A stretch of DNA of 64,000 bases, from NCBI GenBank assembly GCA_030248225.1, contig JASANE010000920.1, forward strand, positions 1 to 64,000, in the 5' to 3' direction. Positions 24,899 to 36,289 of the stretch are shown one piece after another (within the stretch, counting starts at the first letter, position 1; each line of letters opens with the position of its first letter). A model generated the notes under the pieces. The model saw only the letters and a program-made list of their open reading frames with translations, made no database searches and was not told where the DNA came from. The DNA comes from Trileptium ribeirensis. Its lineage: Eukaryota; Nematoda; Enoplea; Enoplida; Thoracostomopsidae. The position numbers were made by a program, and so were the translations under genes.

Positions 24899-26129
24899 AT
24901 GGGCAGCGTCCCAAAGAGGCTCGAAATATCACAATAATTTGTATCTAGATAACAGGTTCAGATATCTGGGTGAAATTGGGCTCATTTTGTTGAGCAAATA
25001 AACCTGTATAAGCCAGTATGTAATACTCTATTACGCTGCTTTTAGGACGTAAAATTTGGGTCAAATGGGGTTTTAAAATCGCGATACATTCTATGTATCT
25101 GCATATAGTGTACTGATATTGTTGTTATTTACGTTGCACGTTTGGGTCAAAATAAGTTTTGAAATAGGCCCACGAGACCAAAAATATGTAAAAACAGCAT
25201 TATATACGTATCCGCTAGAGATATAAATTTTGTTGTCATTTTGTAGAGTATTTCATCCTCAGTTTATCTTCGCATTATTTCCGCTGCAGGGTTGATTCAA
25301 AACGAGTTTTTGAATGTGACCATATTGCATTCAAGATTATGCCCTTCTGACCCAATCGTTATGTAGATACACATACCTAACATTCGGGTATATAGCATCA
25401 ACTGTTCAAGCAAAATGGTGTAAATTCGGCTAGTTTTGTACTTTGATGCTCAATATAGCTGTGTATTTCTCTTTAAATTGGACATTGAACACTGAGAATT
25501 CACCGCCTTGGCGATAAGGCAAGCACCTTGGTTACTGAATATTTGATTCCGCAGTTCTACAGTTCTATATTTTGGGAATTTTGGTGGAAGTACTTATTTT
25601 TAGAAGCACTTTTAACTTACATCATGTGTAGACAAATATCGTAAGGCATTTAAGGAATTACACAGCAACCCTTAGTCTTTTAATATTAAATTTTATTTGG
25701 GAACAAATTTATGGAATTTATAGCTCTGGTTACAAAAATTTCCATGATCTGCATAGGTGCAGCAATCCGTACAGACAAATTAAAATTTGGTAAGGACCGG
25801 TGCTGAGGTCATCACTAGTGCTTACACAGCCAGACCTGGATCAGTAGCCACAAGACGTGGATCTCTTATCTGAGCAGAAGTCAGTAAATATAACAGAGAA
25901 CGTTAAATTTTATTATATTGTCTAGGTTGTACAGACGCGACTAATCATTAATTCTTTCGTTCAATCATGATAAACGCATGATGCTGTCATTTCTAAAATC
26001 TATATTTTCTGCAGAAAAAGTTAAAACAGTAGCATGCTATATTTTGAAGCGAGCTTACCATTCGATACCAAGGTACAAATTCAATAGGTGGAATTTAAAT
26101 TAATGTCTATGCAGATGGCCTCCTGTTTT
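24899..26129. other. No recognised feature
   Basis: AT-rich. The phrase TTTGGGTCAAA(A/T) recurs several times between 25,040 and 25,160, hinting at a diverged tandem repeat. No gene is seen. Confidence 0.3.
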
Positions 26130-27935
26130 CAACATCCTTTCATCACTGTTGAATATGGTGGTTTTGGAAGTGTTGTGAAGTCGAGCAGCCATAGCTCAGT
26201 CGATAGATAGCGTACTAGCGGATCCAAAGGCAGGAGATCGCGGATTTGAATCCCACCCTAGCCCATCTCAAACATTATCGCTAAGCCTAAATGAAAACTT
26301 TTGGCCATCTAACACGAAGGACGTTGGACTAGATTGGTGTCTAATGTCGCCTTGCCAAACGTAAACGTACCTGCGCCCTTCGCCATATATGTGTTGCCAC
26401 AGCAGCCTTCAATTTTATAAACTGTTGTAATCGCTGATCCGATTATGAAATATGTATACTGAATATAAGGTACGAAATATATGGTAACATAAATAACAAC
26501 ATGGTCAGTTGTAGGACATGTAGAAGGTGAAAATATAAAATATAGCGGCTTCCTGACTGTTGTAAAGTCGAGCAGGGAAAGTTCAGTCGGTATACATCAT
26601 GCTTGCGCATCCAAATCCCGCAGTTGCACCATGTTTCAGCCATCCGATTTTCACATCTTTTCGTCGCTGTCAAATATCGGCTTTATTGCTGCTGTGAAGT
26701 TGGACAAGAATAGCTCAGTCGGTAGAGAGCCTTCTTGCAGATCCAAAGGCAGGAGCTCGTGGATTGGAATCCAACTCCGGTCCAACTTTACTGCCGGCTG
26801 CTTTTTACATCTTTTCGTATTTCTTGGACATATGGGCGTTTTATAGATGTTGTTAAGTCGAGCAGGGACAGCTCAGGTGGTAGAGCTCATGATTGCCCAT
26901 CCAAATCCAAAAGGTCGTCTTCCAATTCACACAGATAGGCTCACAATTAAAAATTACATACCTAACATGAAAGTCGTATGAGAAGGTTGGATGCTTCTGC
27001 CGCAATACCGAATCCAAGGCTAAAGTAATCTTGAGCAGAGTAACCCTGACAGGCCTAAATAAAATATAGGCCATGCCGTTGCTGATATACTAAGACTAGG
27101 ATTTAGTCTAAGCTTAGGTAATTATATGCTACAAATTATGTGCATTAATACTAAGCCTAAGTCGAGAGGCTGCCACTGCCCCTCTCCGAGAACCCTCGTT
27201 CTAAACCATGTTCCTTTTCTAATGTTGTATCGTAACGCCCTTCAGGGTTACTTCCGCCGCACAAAGAACAATGTCTGCGCGCCACCACAACATATGTGTG
27301 GCCTAACATCTAAAAGCTTAACGGCTCTTACAGCTGATCCGATTATGGAATAAAATATATGCATACATTGCATGCATATATAGGTATGTATTATATGGTT
27401 GCATAAAAAAACAAAAAACCCGCGGTGTGCCTTGTGCAAGGCAGCACGTCGAATATGGTGGCTTTCTAAGTGTTGTGAAGACGTGCAGGGATAACTCAGT
27501 TGGAAGGGCGCCTGCTCTCGGATTTCAGGACAGGTGATCGTGGGCTCGAATAACACTCTAGCCCAACATTTCAACAAATTGCTTTTAACATCATGGAGTT
27601 TGTACAAGGGGGGTCGGATTAGTCAGCGAAATAAAAATCATGCCAGCGCCCCTTTGCTAAGTGCCCTATCTTAACGGCTAACGGCTTAACTGGTCCTTAT
27701 AAGATTCGACTATGAAAAATATCGCACACATACGAAAAACTGTGAAAAATATTAATATATTGTTAATATATATAAATAAAAAACCAGTGGTAGGCCTTGA
27801 GGGAGACAAAGAACGCGGCATACAGAAGCTTTATAACAGTTGTGTCGTCGGTCAGGGATAGCTTAGAGCGCCTACTTCCAGACCTAAAGGAAGGAACATT
27901 GTCGTGGGTTCGAATCTCAACCAAGCCGAACTTTC
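26130..27935 (+). repeat. Tandem series of tRNA-like units (SINE-like)
   Basis: At least six units carry a tRNA-like head with box A (ATAGCTCAGTCGGTAGAG-type) and box B (GGTTCGAATCCCA-type). Heads start near 26,186, 26,570, 26,704, 26,856, 27,487 and 27,852. Each is preceded by the same leader (AATATGGTGG...GTTGTGAAGTCG) and the anticodon-loop region reads GATCCAAAGGCAGGA. The three middle heads follow each other every 135-150 bases. Units near 26.4, 27.3 and 27.7 kb also have a common tail (GCTGATCCGATTATGAAATA). None folds as an intact tRNA gene, so this is a tRNA-derived SINE family amplified locally in tandem. Confidence 0.75.
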
Positions 27936-28574
27936 AGGCGACTCTCTTTACTATCATTCCATCACCATACGCCGATCATATACCTAAGAGTATTCATAAT
28001 TTTGTACCAACATAAATATGTTATGCATTGTAAAAGGTAAAATACGGTTATTTTCAACCTTATTAAATGAAAGAATCAGCAAAATGATTTATCTAAATAA
28101 ACAACTGAAGTGATCAAAAACTATATTGGCAGCGTCTACTACATAATATCGCATTTTAATGTCAAAAGTTAAAACAAAGTGCTATGAAGGCAAAATTACT
28201 GAAATATATTTCGTCAATAGTTATAATGTCTTTGCCATCTGTATATAATAAAGCCTAAATATTTTTTAATTGTTGATCGGTTAAATATTAAATAAATGGA
28301 GGAAAAACAAAACTTGGAGGTAGTGGGGATAGGACGAAAGTTCGGGGGTTGCGTGAAGAGACAAAATCGGAAAACTTGTCATCATGACCTCTGGGTTTTA
28401 TTTATTTCAAAATAAATTAAACTTAAACCCGTCTCCTGGAGTCACTATAGCAGAAGCATTCACATGTAACACTCAATTTTTTTGCAAATATAAAAGCCGA
28501 AAATTCGATTAATTACTTGAACTCAAAATAAAACATCGATGGCTTATACTTAATTACATACGCTTACTTAATAT
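27936..28574. other. No recognised feature
   Basis: AT-rich unique-looking sequence between the tRNA-like array and the 28.6 kb element. Confidence 0.4.
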
Positions 28575-29562
28575 ATATATTGCTGTAGTGAAGCTCGCTT
28601 GCGAGCCAGAATTCGAGTGGTGAGAACAATCCCAAGAAGCAGAAGTGGGAAAAATATTTGCCACACAATATTTTTTACACTCGCAATGAGCTTGTCGGCC
28701 CAGAAAACCCCATATCCCCGACACTAAAACCAACAATAAACACACATTCAGGTGCTTTTTCCACGACTTCTCTCCAAAAATTGCGAAAACGTCATTTTTA
28801 TGCCAAGTATGAACTAGAAGTGTAAAAAATATTTGTCCAACAATATTTTTAACACTTGCAATGAGTTTATCTGCCCAGAAAACCCCATATAAGACGGTAA
28901 AAGCAACAAAAAACACACATTTAGGTGCATTTCCCACGCTTTTCACCAAATATGAAATTTTGCGCCAACTATAAGCTTATAGACTCCAGATTGGGAAGTA
29001 GTTGAAAAACTTCTTATATATCATTGGAAAGCCCTGGTAAACCTACATGGAATAGGCTATTAGTTTGCGGATACCTCGTGTACTTATTGAGAAAAGTCGC
29101 AAAAACTGGAGGGGGTGCCCGAAAAATGGCGCCAACTATAAGCTTATAGACTCCAGATTGGGAAGTAGTTGAAAAACTTCTTATATATCGTTGGAAAGCC
29201 CTAGTAAAGCTACATGGAATAGGCCTATTAGTTTGCGGATACCTCGTGTACTTATTGAGAAAATTCGCAAAAACTGGAGGGGGTGCCCGAAAAATGGGCC
29301 AAAATGACGTCATTTTGCCCCATAACTTTTCTCACGGCAAAAAATTCAAAAATCGAGCTCCGTCACTGCACATAAATCGACCATTGCGGATCGAATGAGC
29401 TATAGTGCATCAAAATCCGCCCAACTTTTATCGAGATCGAGGTGCGACACACACAGACACACACAGGCAGGATCTTCTCAACCCCCCTCCAGAGCCAAAA
29501 TTGAAAATTCGCGTTCCACTCGAATTCAAGCAGAGCACCATGCAAATTTACTGGCAGGAACA
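28575..29562 (-). mobile_element. Modular element (family 2), copy 1
   Basis: One end is a short hairpin (GCTCGCTTGCGAGC) and the other a CA-rich segment with CGACACACACAGACACACAC. The inside holds two tandem copies of a 165-bp module (28,630-28,945) and two copies of a second module of about 165 bp (28,962-29,300; AAGCTTATAGACTCCAGATT repeated). The two modules are translatable on the minus strand, giving repeated text such as RAPPPVFANFLNKYTRY, but no known domain. A related copy in the opposite orientation lies at 44,445-45,170. The hairpin near one end recalls Helitron-type 3' ends; the class is unproven. Confidence 0.65.
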
Positions 29563-30342
29563 ATAGTTTTTATAAATCCTGCACAGGGTAAGTTGCTTTG
29601 CGTGAGGCCTAACAGCCGCTGTGTCGGATCACACTGATTGATAAGTTTTGTAGCCACACATTGAAACAAGTTGATCTATTTCGAGATCATATTTTACAGT
29701 TGACAGCGAAAGACATAATATTTAAGTCAGTTGCAGTATTAGTAAACTACAGTTAATAATACAGCACAATTTCCATTTTTCAAAGATTTCTTTTATTTCA
29801 AATTCACTTACCCAAACATCGGTACGGTTGGGATTTTTGAAAAGTTTGGCGAATTTTTATGATGCTATGTTCGGAGCATAACTTGGAAGGTTATGTGTTC
29901 TACACTAAGCCATGATCTCAATACATGTTGCTTTTGAAAAAGTATTGTCCTTATGAGTTTGAGAGATAAATTAGACTGTGGATGGCCATCTATATACTGT
30001 AAATAATACAGAGTTTTTCGCATTAAAAGACAACCGCAGATTCAAACAATTCATTGATATAATAATAAACTAGTTAGGATTAATTTATTGTGGGACGACT
30101 AACAAAACGCTAACTCCTCCACGCAAGCTGGCGCAACAATGGACAAGTGAATTATTCTGATATGTCTTGGAAATAAGGCAGGATTTTTGTCACTATGACC
30201 GCTAGCCACGCCCAATATTACAGTAATTTAACTAATGATTTGAAGTTATATGATGCAGGTAATCCTCTTTAATCATTATTGCAACGACATTAAACCTACA
30301 AAATTAATAAGGATGGTATAGAATTGAGGACAATTAACTTCC
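29563..30342. other. No recognised feature
   Basis: AT-rich; no repeat or gene recognised. Confidence 0.3.
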
Positions 30343-30657
30343 GTGGGAAATGCCCATCTGCATCAGATTTACGCACTATTCAACTGTTTCGCATCACAAG
30401 ATTCACCTCACCAATTTATTTTCTTGCCTAACTTTCGTGTTTGCACTGATCACAAGTGGCATTGCTTTATAATCTTGCAACATCGCTTTCTGAAGGTTTT
30501 TCGGGTCAGGATGGCGAAAGAAATTTTACAGCGTCTTAATTATTTTAATACCGGTGTTATATATTAATGTTTATGTTACGCTGAAAACGGGGAAATGGCA
30601 CATTCGGCCGAAAAACACAAACCATTAGAGTCTTGGTCACTGATCTATTTAAAATAA
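30343..30657 (+). pseudogene. Protein-like frame with one internal stop
   Basis: A plus-strand frame stays open for 74 codons (from GTG 30,343), meets TAA at 30,565-30,567, and continues in phase for 29 more codons to TAA 30,655-30,657. The text is mixed and protein-like (HLHQIYALFNCFASQD; AENGEMAHSAEKHKPLES). No family, signal peptide or splice site is recognised. Confidence 0.25.
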
Positions 30658-31839
30658 AATTATGTTATTATTTGTATATTGCAAATATGAATGTGCGAAA
30701 GTGTCAATGTTGAACTATATCTTCAGCTGGAAAACAATTTAAGGTGTGTTCGGCAATACAAAAATAACCTATAGGCAAACTTACAGCAATTTCTCTAACG
30801 GAAAAGGCAGCTAATGTACAATTCCCGTTGAGTTGTTAACATGATGATGTGACACTTTTTCCACGAGTATGTTACTGACTGTTTTGATTATGTAATATAC
30901 TAGTCGCCCAAACGGTCACATCATACCATAGGCAACATTGGCAACGTTGGCAAGCTATAATTGCCTTCGATTTTCCAACGTTTCACTGCGGTTTTGATAT
31001 AGGTAATCACCGACGAGAACTACTGTTAACCTTAATGACAAATAGCTCCAAACATATGAATTTATGCTAATATGTAATGCAATTAACGGGTTCTATTGAT
31101 CGCTACAAAGAGAAAAACATCAAGTTAATATATTTTACCCAACCAAACAGGTCTCAATACAATATCATTCGCTTTGTATATTAGCGCAAGTCTAATTAAT
31201 TCATCGATTATGGCTTGCGTTCTATTTGCTTGATTAGGCTTTAGATAACTATAAGTTTATCTTGTTTTATCAACGTTTTGCTTTATATCAACAGCAATAT
31301 TGCTCCTATTTATACTCATATCCTTCAATATAAGTTCGCCTCTAAGTATGTAGATTTCATGAAATACCATGTTTTGTTTAAAATGATGTGATTTCAGACT
31401 CAATATCAGCTTACATAATTGTATAGTGCAAGTTTGTGTATAGATTAGTTTTTGCCTAGCCACATAAATAAGTCGATTAGTACAAATTATATATGGCAAC
31501 ATTAACATAGATGCTTCGCTGGGGCCGTTAGGCCAACAACATAACTCCTGTTCTATAGAACAATAGGTATTCAAAAGGCAGAAACAGGATACAAAACAGG
31601 ATTTGTCGGGAAGATCTCCAGAAATAAAGTGACCATCAAACTTGGTTGAATAGAGTGGATTTGGATTCAATATGCCCTCAAGTGCAAGCATAAAATTTCT
31701 TCTAAAATCAAATCTTAATATAAATTTCGGAAATTTCCTCGTTGATGCTTATTATAGGGACATATGGATAATATTGTTATTGAACATGATTACATTCAAC
31801 AAACACTACACTTGCTCAGCAAGTCGTAGGCATTTTCGT
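30658..31839. other. No recognised gene; one 144-codon minus frame
   Basis: The minus frame 31,257-31,691 is long (144 codons), but about one such frame is expected by chance in this window, and its composition shows no domain or repeat. Nothing else was found. Confidence 0.25.
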
Positions 31840-32000
31840 GAGTTGTCTTGGGGCCCTGCCCGCTTGGCTGCGCATGTGTCTAGTATTCGGTAATACGTTG
31901 ACACTGACACCTGCTCACTGATCATAATATTCAACCAATATTCCCTATCTGGATCTTACTTAGAAGTTGTTTGCTTCGTTATAGGTAAAATTAGCGTCCG
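31840..32000 (+). mobile_element. Decayed fragment of element A (left part)
   Basis: Words in the order GCGCATGTGTCTAGTATTCGG, GACACCTGCTCACTGATCAT, TATTCCCTATCTGGA and AGAAGTTGTTTGCTTC follow 2,995-3,130 of element A. It lies directly beside the gypsy LTR. Confidence 0.7.
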
Positions 32001-32089
32001 TGCAGGCGTTCCTAACTGTCAACAATAATTGTCGTGTGCAAGTAATTATCGCGTACAATTCGATTCAACCTACTCGGTTATTATTTAAG

Positions 32090-32970
32090 TGTTATAATTG
32101 ATTGGTACCATGGTTGCCGTCTGACTTTGACATAGGACTCTTTGATTGAGAATTCGTTAACCATTCTTAGTAACAGTTGAACAGTGTATTGTTATACAGT
32201 AAAAAATTTTTCTTTAATCTAAGTTGTGCCTTACAATTTCATGAGCCATTTTCAATGACCTTTTTGAGGATTCCGCGTAATTCCTCCAGCGAGTTGTGTT
32301 GAGTAGTGAACTATAAGTGTGGAGGCTTGAGATCTTATATATAAGGCCGTAGCACGGACAGTTGACATGTACGGACGGTCAAAACACGTTGAAGATATAG
32401 CGCTGCCAGAGTAAACAACACATGACACGGTGATGGCTTTTCTAGTCTTACTTTGAACATATGTACAGTCCAATCTGGATATGATCATCAAATTGTATTA
32501 TACGACAGCACTATAATGCGGACAACAGACATTAAGACATTGTGTTTGTGCGACGGAACAACACTAATTACTCTTCCCCAACTGTATCCGAGGGGATAAT
32601 TCGAGCGATCATGTTCCCGTAAATTTACGGACCAAGACACTAACAGAAGTAAGTGAACAAAACGTAGTAAACAAGACAGTAAAAGTAACTTTGAATCGAG
32701 ACAATAAGAAACAGTAAACTGAACAGTAATGAAACAGTACTTCAGCAGCAACTAAACAGTAACTCAAGTTGTGGTAAGCAACCGTCTTTAAATATAATCA
32801 AAGAATCTTCTAGAATAATCATGACATCAGTCTTCTAAATCCGTAGAACCTTCTAGAAGAATCGAGATGCCGTCACTCCACGTGTGACGATGTCCTGGTA
32901 CATCATAGGAACTTCCAGAACAGGATCGAATGTAATTCAGAAAATGTTCTGGCGAAACAAATCCATAACA
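32090..32970 (-). repeat. 3' LTR of a Ty3/gypsy element
   Basis: On the minus strand the LTR starts with TGTTATGGAT immediately after a polypurine tract and is proposed to end at TTATAACA (32,090), giving matching TGTTAT/ATAACA termini and a length of about 880 bp. The start is well supported by the tract. The end is a guess, because no second LTR is left to compare. Confidence 0.55.
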
Positions 32971-32985
32971 CCTCCCCGCCTAGCC
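32971..32985 (-). other. Polypurine tract of the gypsy element
   Basis: Minus-strand GGCGGGGAGG abuts the TG of the LTR, the expected primer site for plus-strand DNA synthesis. Confidence 0.7.
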
Positions 32986-35340
32986 GAAGGTTTACCTTGA
33001 CGGCGAGTAGTGTTTAGGCAGACGCCCTTTTGTTGTCCCCTTTGAAAGCCGTGGTTGCTGACCGCCGGAACTGGACGCATCGTCGATAGTTTCTTCTCCT
33101 TCTGTCTGAGGTACTTCGGCGATTTCCAACGGATCATTATCCGCAGTATTTGTGGCACCTGTTGAATCGACATCTGCGCCAGGTTCGTTGTCATCTTGCG
33201 AAACGTGCCTTGGCTGCAGCTGTTCGACGTGTCGCCGCCAGGTGGGCCCTCGTGGATAAACACGGACGTTGACAGTACGGGTGCCTTTTCGCTGTGTGAC
33301 TACAGCGGGCACCTAACGTGGCTGCTTGTCGTGATGGGGTGCAAAGTACAGAGCATAGACCGGATCACCGACTTTATAAGCAGGGTCTACTTTTGCAACA
33401 GTTTGAAATTGGGACTTGCTAGCTTCTTTGGCTTGCTTACCTTGAGCAGTATAAGCTGGGGGCGAAAGCAGAGTGTCGATTTTCGTCCGAATTTGTCTCG
33501 AATTGAGTAACTCACTGGGGGATATCCGCTGGAGTTAGGAGTGCGACGATATTGCATCAGGAACTCTTGCAAGGCTTTTCTCGGAGGAAGACTTGATTTC
33601 CGTAAAGCTGGCTTGAAAGTTTGGACGAGTCGTTCTGCGGATCCATTCGTAGCAGGATGATACGGAGCACCTGTAAGATGAGTAATTCCTCGTTCTTTGC
33701 ACCATACCTGGAATTCTTCCGACATGAATGCTGATGCATTGTCCGTGACCAATGTATGAGGATATCCGAAATGAGCAAAGTCCTGTTCCAGGAGATCAAT
33801 CATTGCCTTTGCCGTGACCGCCTGAGTTGTATGAATACAGGGACATTTTGAATATGTGCCCGTTAAAACCATCAATTAGTCCCCAGGAAATTAATAGCGT
33901 GATCAAGATGCAAACGGCTCCATGGTTTTTCTGGTAGCATCCATGGATGAATTGCCGGTTTTGGTGGTTTGTTTTGGTGCTACCCACAGCTGGTGCAAGT
34001 GCGGCAGGTTGCTTCGATGTCATCATCAATATTTCGCCAGTAAACAGCCGTACGTGCAAGCTGCTTCATACCCTGCATGCCAAAGTGTCCCAGGTGCAAC
34101 AATTCCAAGACATCGCGGCTAAGATTGGCAGGGATCACTACTCTGGAGCCAAGTACTAAGCAACCGTTAACAATAGATAGTGAATCAGCCAACTTACGGT
34201 AACGTTGCATTTCCGTGCCTTCGTCGTTCTTCTTTGGCGGCCATCCTTCACGCGTGAATCGAAGCACTACTGAAATGACTGGATCTTTCGCCGATTCGCG
34301 GGGCAGTGAATGTTTGTCACCAGGAGTGACTTTGTTACTGATGTTTTGAATGGCACAGACCATAGCTGCATCGTCTTCGCTTTCCTCCCTGTCGAACTGG
34401 AAATCGTCAGTCGCAGGTAGACGACTCAGGACATCAGCATTTGCATGATCAGCTGTTTGGCGTAATTCAATTTGGTAATCAAATTGTCCCAACATGAGAG
34501 CCCGACGTGCCAATCTGTTTGCGGCGAGAATCGGTTTTCTTTTCCTAGCCCAAACATGGCAATAAGTGGTCGATGATCTGTGACCAACGTAAATTTCCTT
34601 CCATAAAGGTATTGGTAAAATTTCTTTAACCCGAAGATAATAGCAAGTGCTTCCTTCTGAATCTGACTGTAGTTCTTCTGGGATTCATTAAGAATTTTTG
34701 AGACGTTGCAAATTGGCCGCTCGCTTCCATCTGGATAGCGGATAGCGGTGAAATAATACTGCACAATTCCAACGTTGGAAGCATCGTAAGCAACTCCTAA
34801 TGGTACTGATTCGTTATAATGAACCAGCACGTTTTCAGAGGAAAGAATTTACTTTAGTCGATCGAATGCAGATGTTGTTCTGCGTCCCATTTCCAGTGCG
34901 TCTTCTTCTTTGTAAGACGGAACAGTGGTTCGGAAATTGTAGCCAGGTTGGTAGGAAGGAAGTTGGCGTAAAACTGTAATGAGCCCAAGAATGTTCTCAG
35001 GCTGGACGTCTTGTGGTGCCGGTAATTTGAGGAGATCTTCCACCTTTGGTCCTTTGGCGATTCTTTCTTTCGACAGTAAGTGTCCAAGATATTCAACCCA
35101 CGGTTGTGCAAACTGACATTTTTCTAGTCGGCAGCGGAGTCCTTTATTATCTAGACGATGAAGTAATCGTCGGAGATTCCGCAGATGATCATTAGCATCT
35201 TGGCCACTAACCAAATGTCATCCAGATAGACAGCAATACCTGGTAAATCATGTGTAAGCTGATCCATGGTTTGCTGAAAGTAACCTGCAGCGGACTAGAT
35301 GCCAAACGGCAGTCGTTTTTGAAGAAGCACACCTTTGTGA
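32986..35340 (-). pseudogene. pol: Ty3/gypsy pol remnant (RT, RNase H, integrase)
   Basis: Minus-strand fragments keep the family order. Reverse transcriptase: LPFGI, then an in-frame TAG at 35,295-35,297, the YLDD active site at 35,217-35,228, a one-base frameshift right after it, and thumb text LEKCQFAQPWVEYLGHLLS. RNase H: AYDAS, QKEALAII, VTDHRPLIAMF (34,830-34,520). Integrase: zinc-binding H-x3-H...C-x2-C (about 34,090-33,985), then the core with LVTDNASAFMS and NGSAERLVQTFKPAL (33,875-33,390), and a C-terminal WRRHVEQLQPRH near 33,230. Further frameshifts lie near 35,000, 34,510 and 33,900. The 5' half (gag, protease, RT fingers) is missing and ends at about 35,340 next to another element. 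Clearly dead. Confidence 0.95.
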
Positions 35341-35401
35341 ACTAAATTATCAGACAGCGATATAATTTATCAATAAGAATTTATTAAAATTATGATTATG
35401 C

Positions 35402-36094
35402 ATCATTTACCTTAAGATGTGTGCACCTAGGGCCAGATTCTGTCACAGAGCCAATTCCGGCGCGTGCCAAAAACGCATAGCCACACTCGGCCCTTCATAA
35501 ATAACATCAATAGCTAAGCTACGTTAGTATGTTTGTACGGTCCAGGAGTAGCAGTGTCTCAGAGTTTAATAGCCGGGACGGGCTACTGAAAAAATATTTA
35601 TTACAATCAGCTTAGCAAATTGTGATACATCGAGAATATTTAACTCTAGGCCAAAAAAGGCAAGATTGGTAGTAATTAAAGGCAAAGTGCATAAATCCAG
35701 GCAAAATAAATACGTAAATATCGCTATTTTCAAAATTTTTGTTTAAGCGTTTTTTACAAGCCAGCGTAGTAGCTATGTAAAACATGCTTTTTCATGCATT
35801 AAAATTATACTATTGTAACTGGAACGATGTTTTACCAATATGTGACTATAACTATAATCAATTTCCATTTTTAGCGATTTTTCATTATCGTCATATGTTT
35901 CTGGCTTCTAGAGCCGATTTCGGCCTTTGTGACAATATGTCAGCCTGGTTTTACTATTAGCTAGATATTTTTTAGGGTCTGGCTCGGCCCAAAAAGTGTC
36001 GCACTGGCTGACCGCGGCCGGCCAAGCATGGCTTTAGAGCCGTACAGACTGTGACAAAATCCTGCCCTGCTGCACACATTTTAAGGTAAATGAT
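35402..36094. mobile_element. Inverted-repeat DNA element, about 0.69 kb
   Basis: The left end ATCATTTACCTTAAGATGTG pairs with the right end CACATTTTAAGGTAAATGAT, and the inverted similarity goes on for about 45 bases (GGCCAGATTCTGTCACAG against CTGTGACAAAATCCTGCC). The interior is AT-rich at the centre and GC-rich near both ends, with no ORF. It is a non-autonomous DNA transposon of undetermined superfamily, lying just beyond the broken end of the gypsy pol. Confidence 0.75.
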
Positions 36095-36289
36095 TCATTA
36101 AAATGTTAACAGCTATCACATGTTAAAATGAAATATGTATTTACTATATGTACTTACATACTATATTGGTATATCTGTCTCAAGCTTATATAATCCGATT
36201 GTTTAACTACTCCTACTACTAAACCTTCCTCTTAATATAGCTTTTACAAAAATTATTAGTTTATAAACTTAATTAAAATCAAAGAAGAG

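Noticed and set aside
26700..26780. Intact tRNA gene
   Set aside because: The box A and B regions are good, but the acceptor and anticodon stems do not pair and the unit is one of several diverged repeats.
31257..31691. 144-codon minus-strand frame, the longest outside the mobile elements
   Set aside because: About one frame this long is expected by chance in this much AT-rich DNA, and it shows no domain, signal peptide, repeat or splice support.
33196..33510. 104-codon plus frame
   Set aside because: It is antisense to the integrase end of the gypsy pol remnant, a shadow frame.
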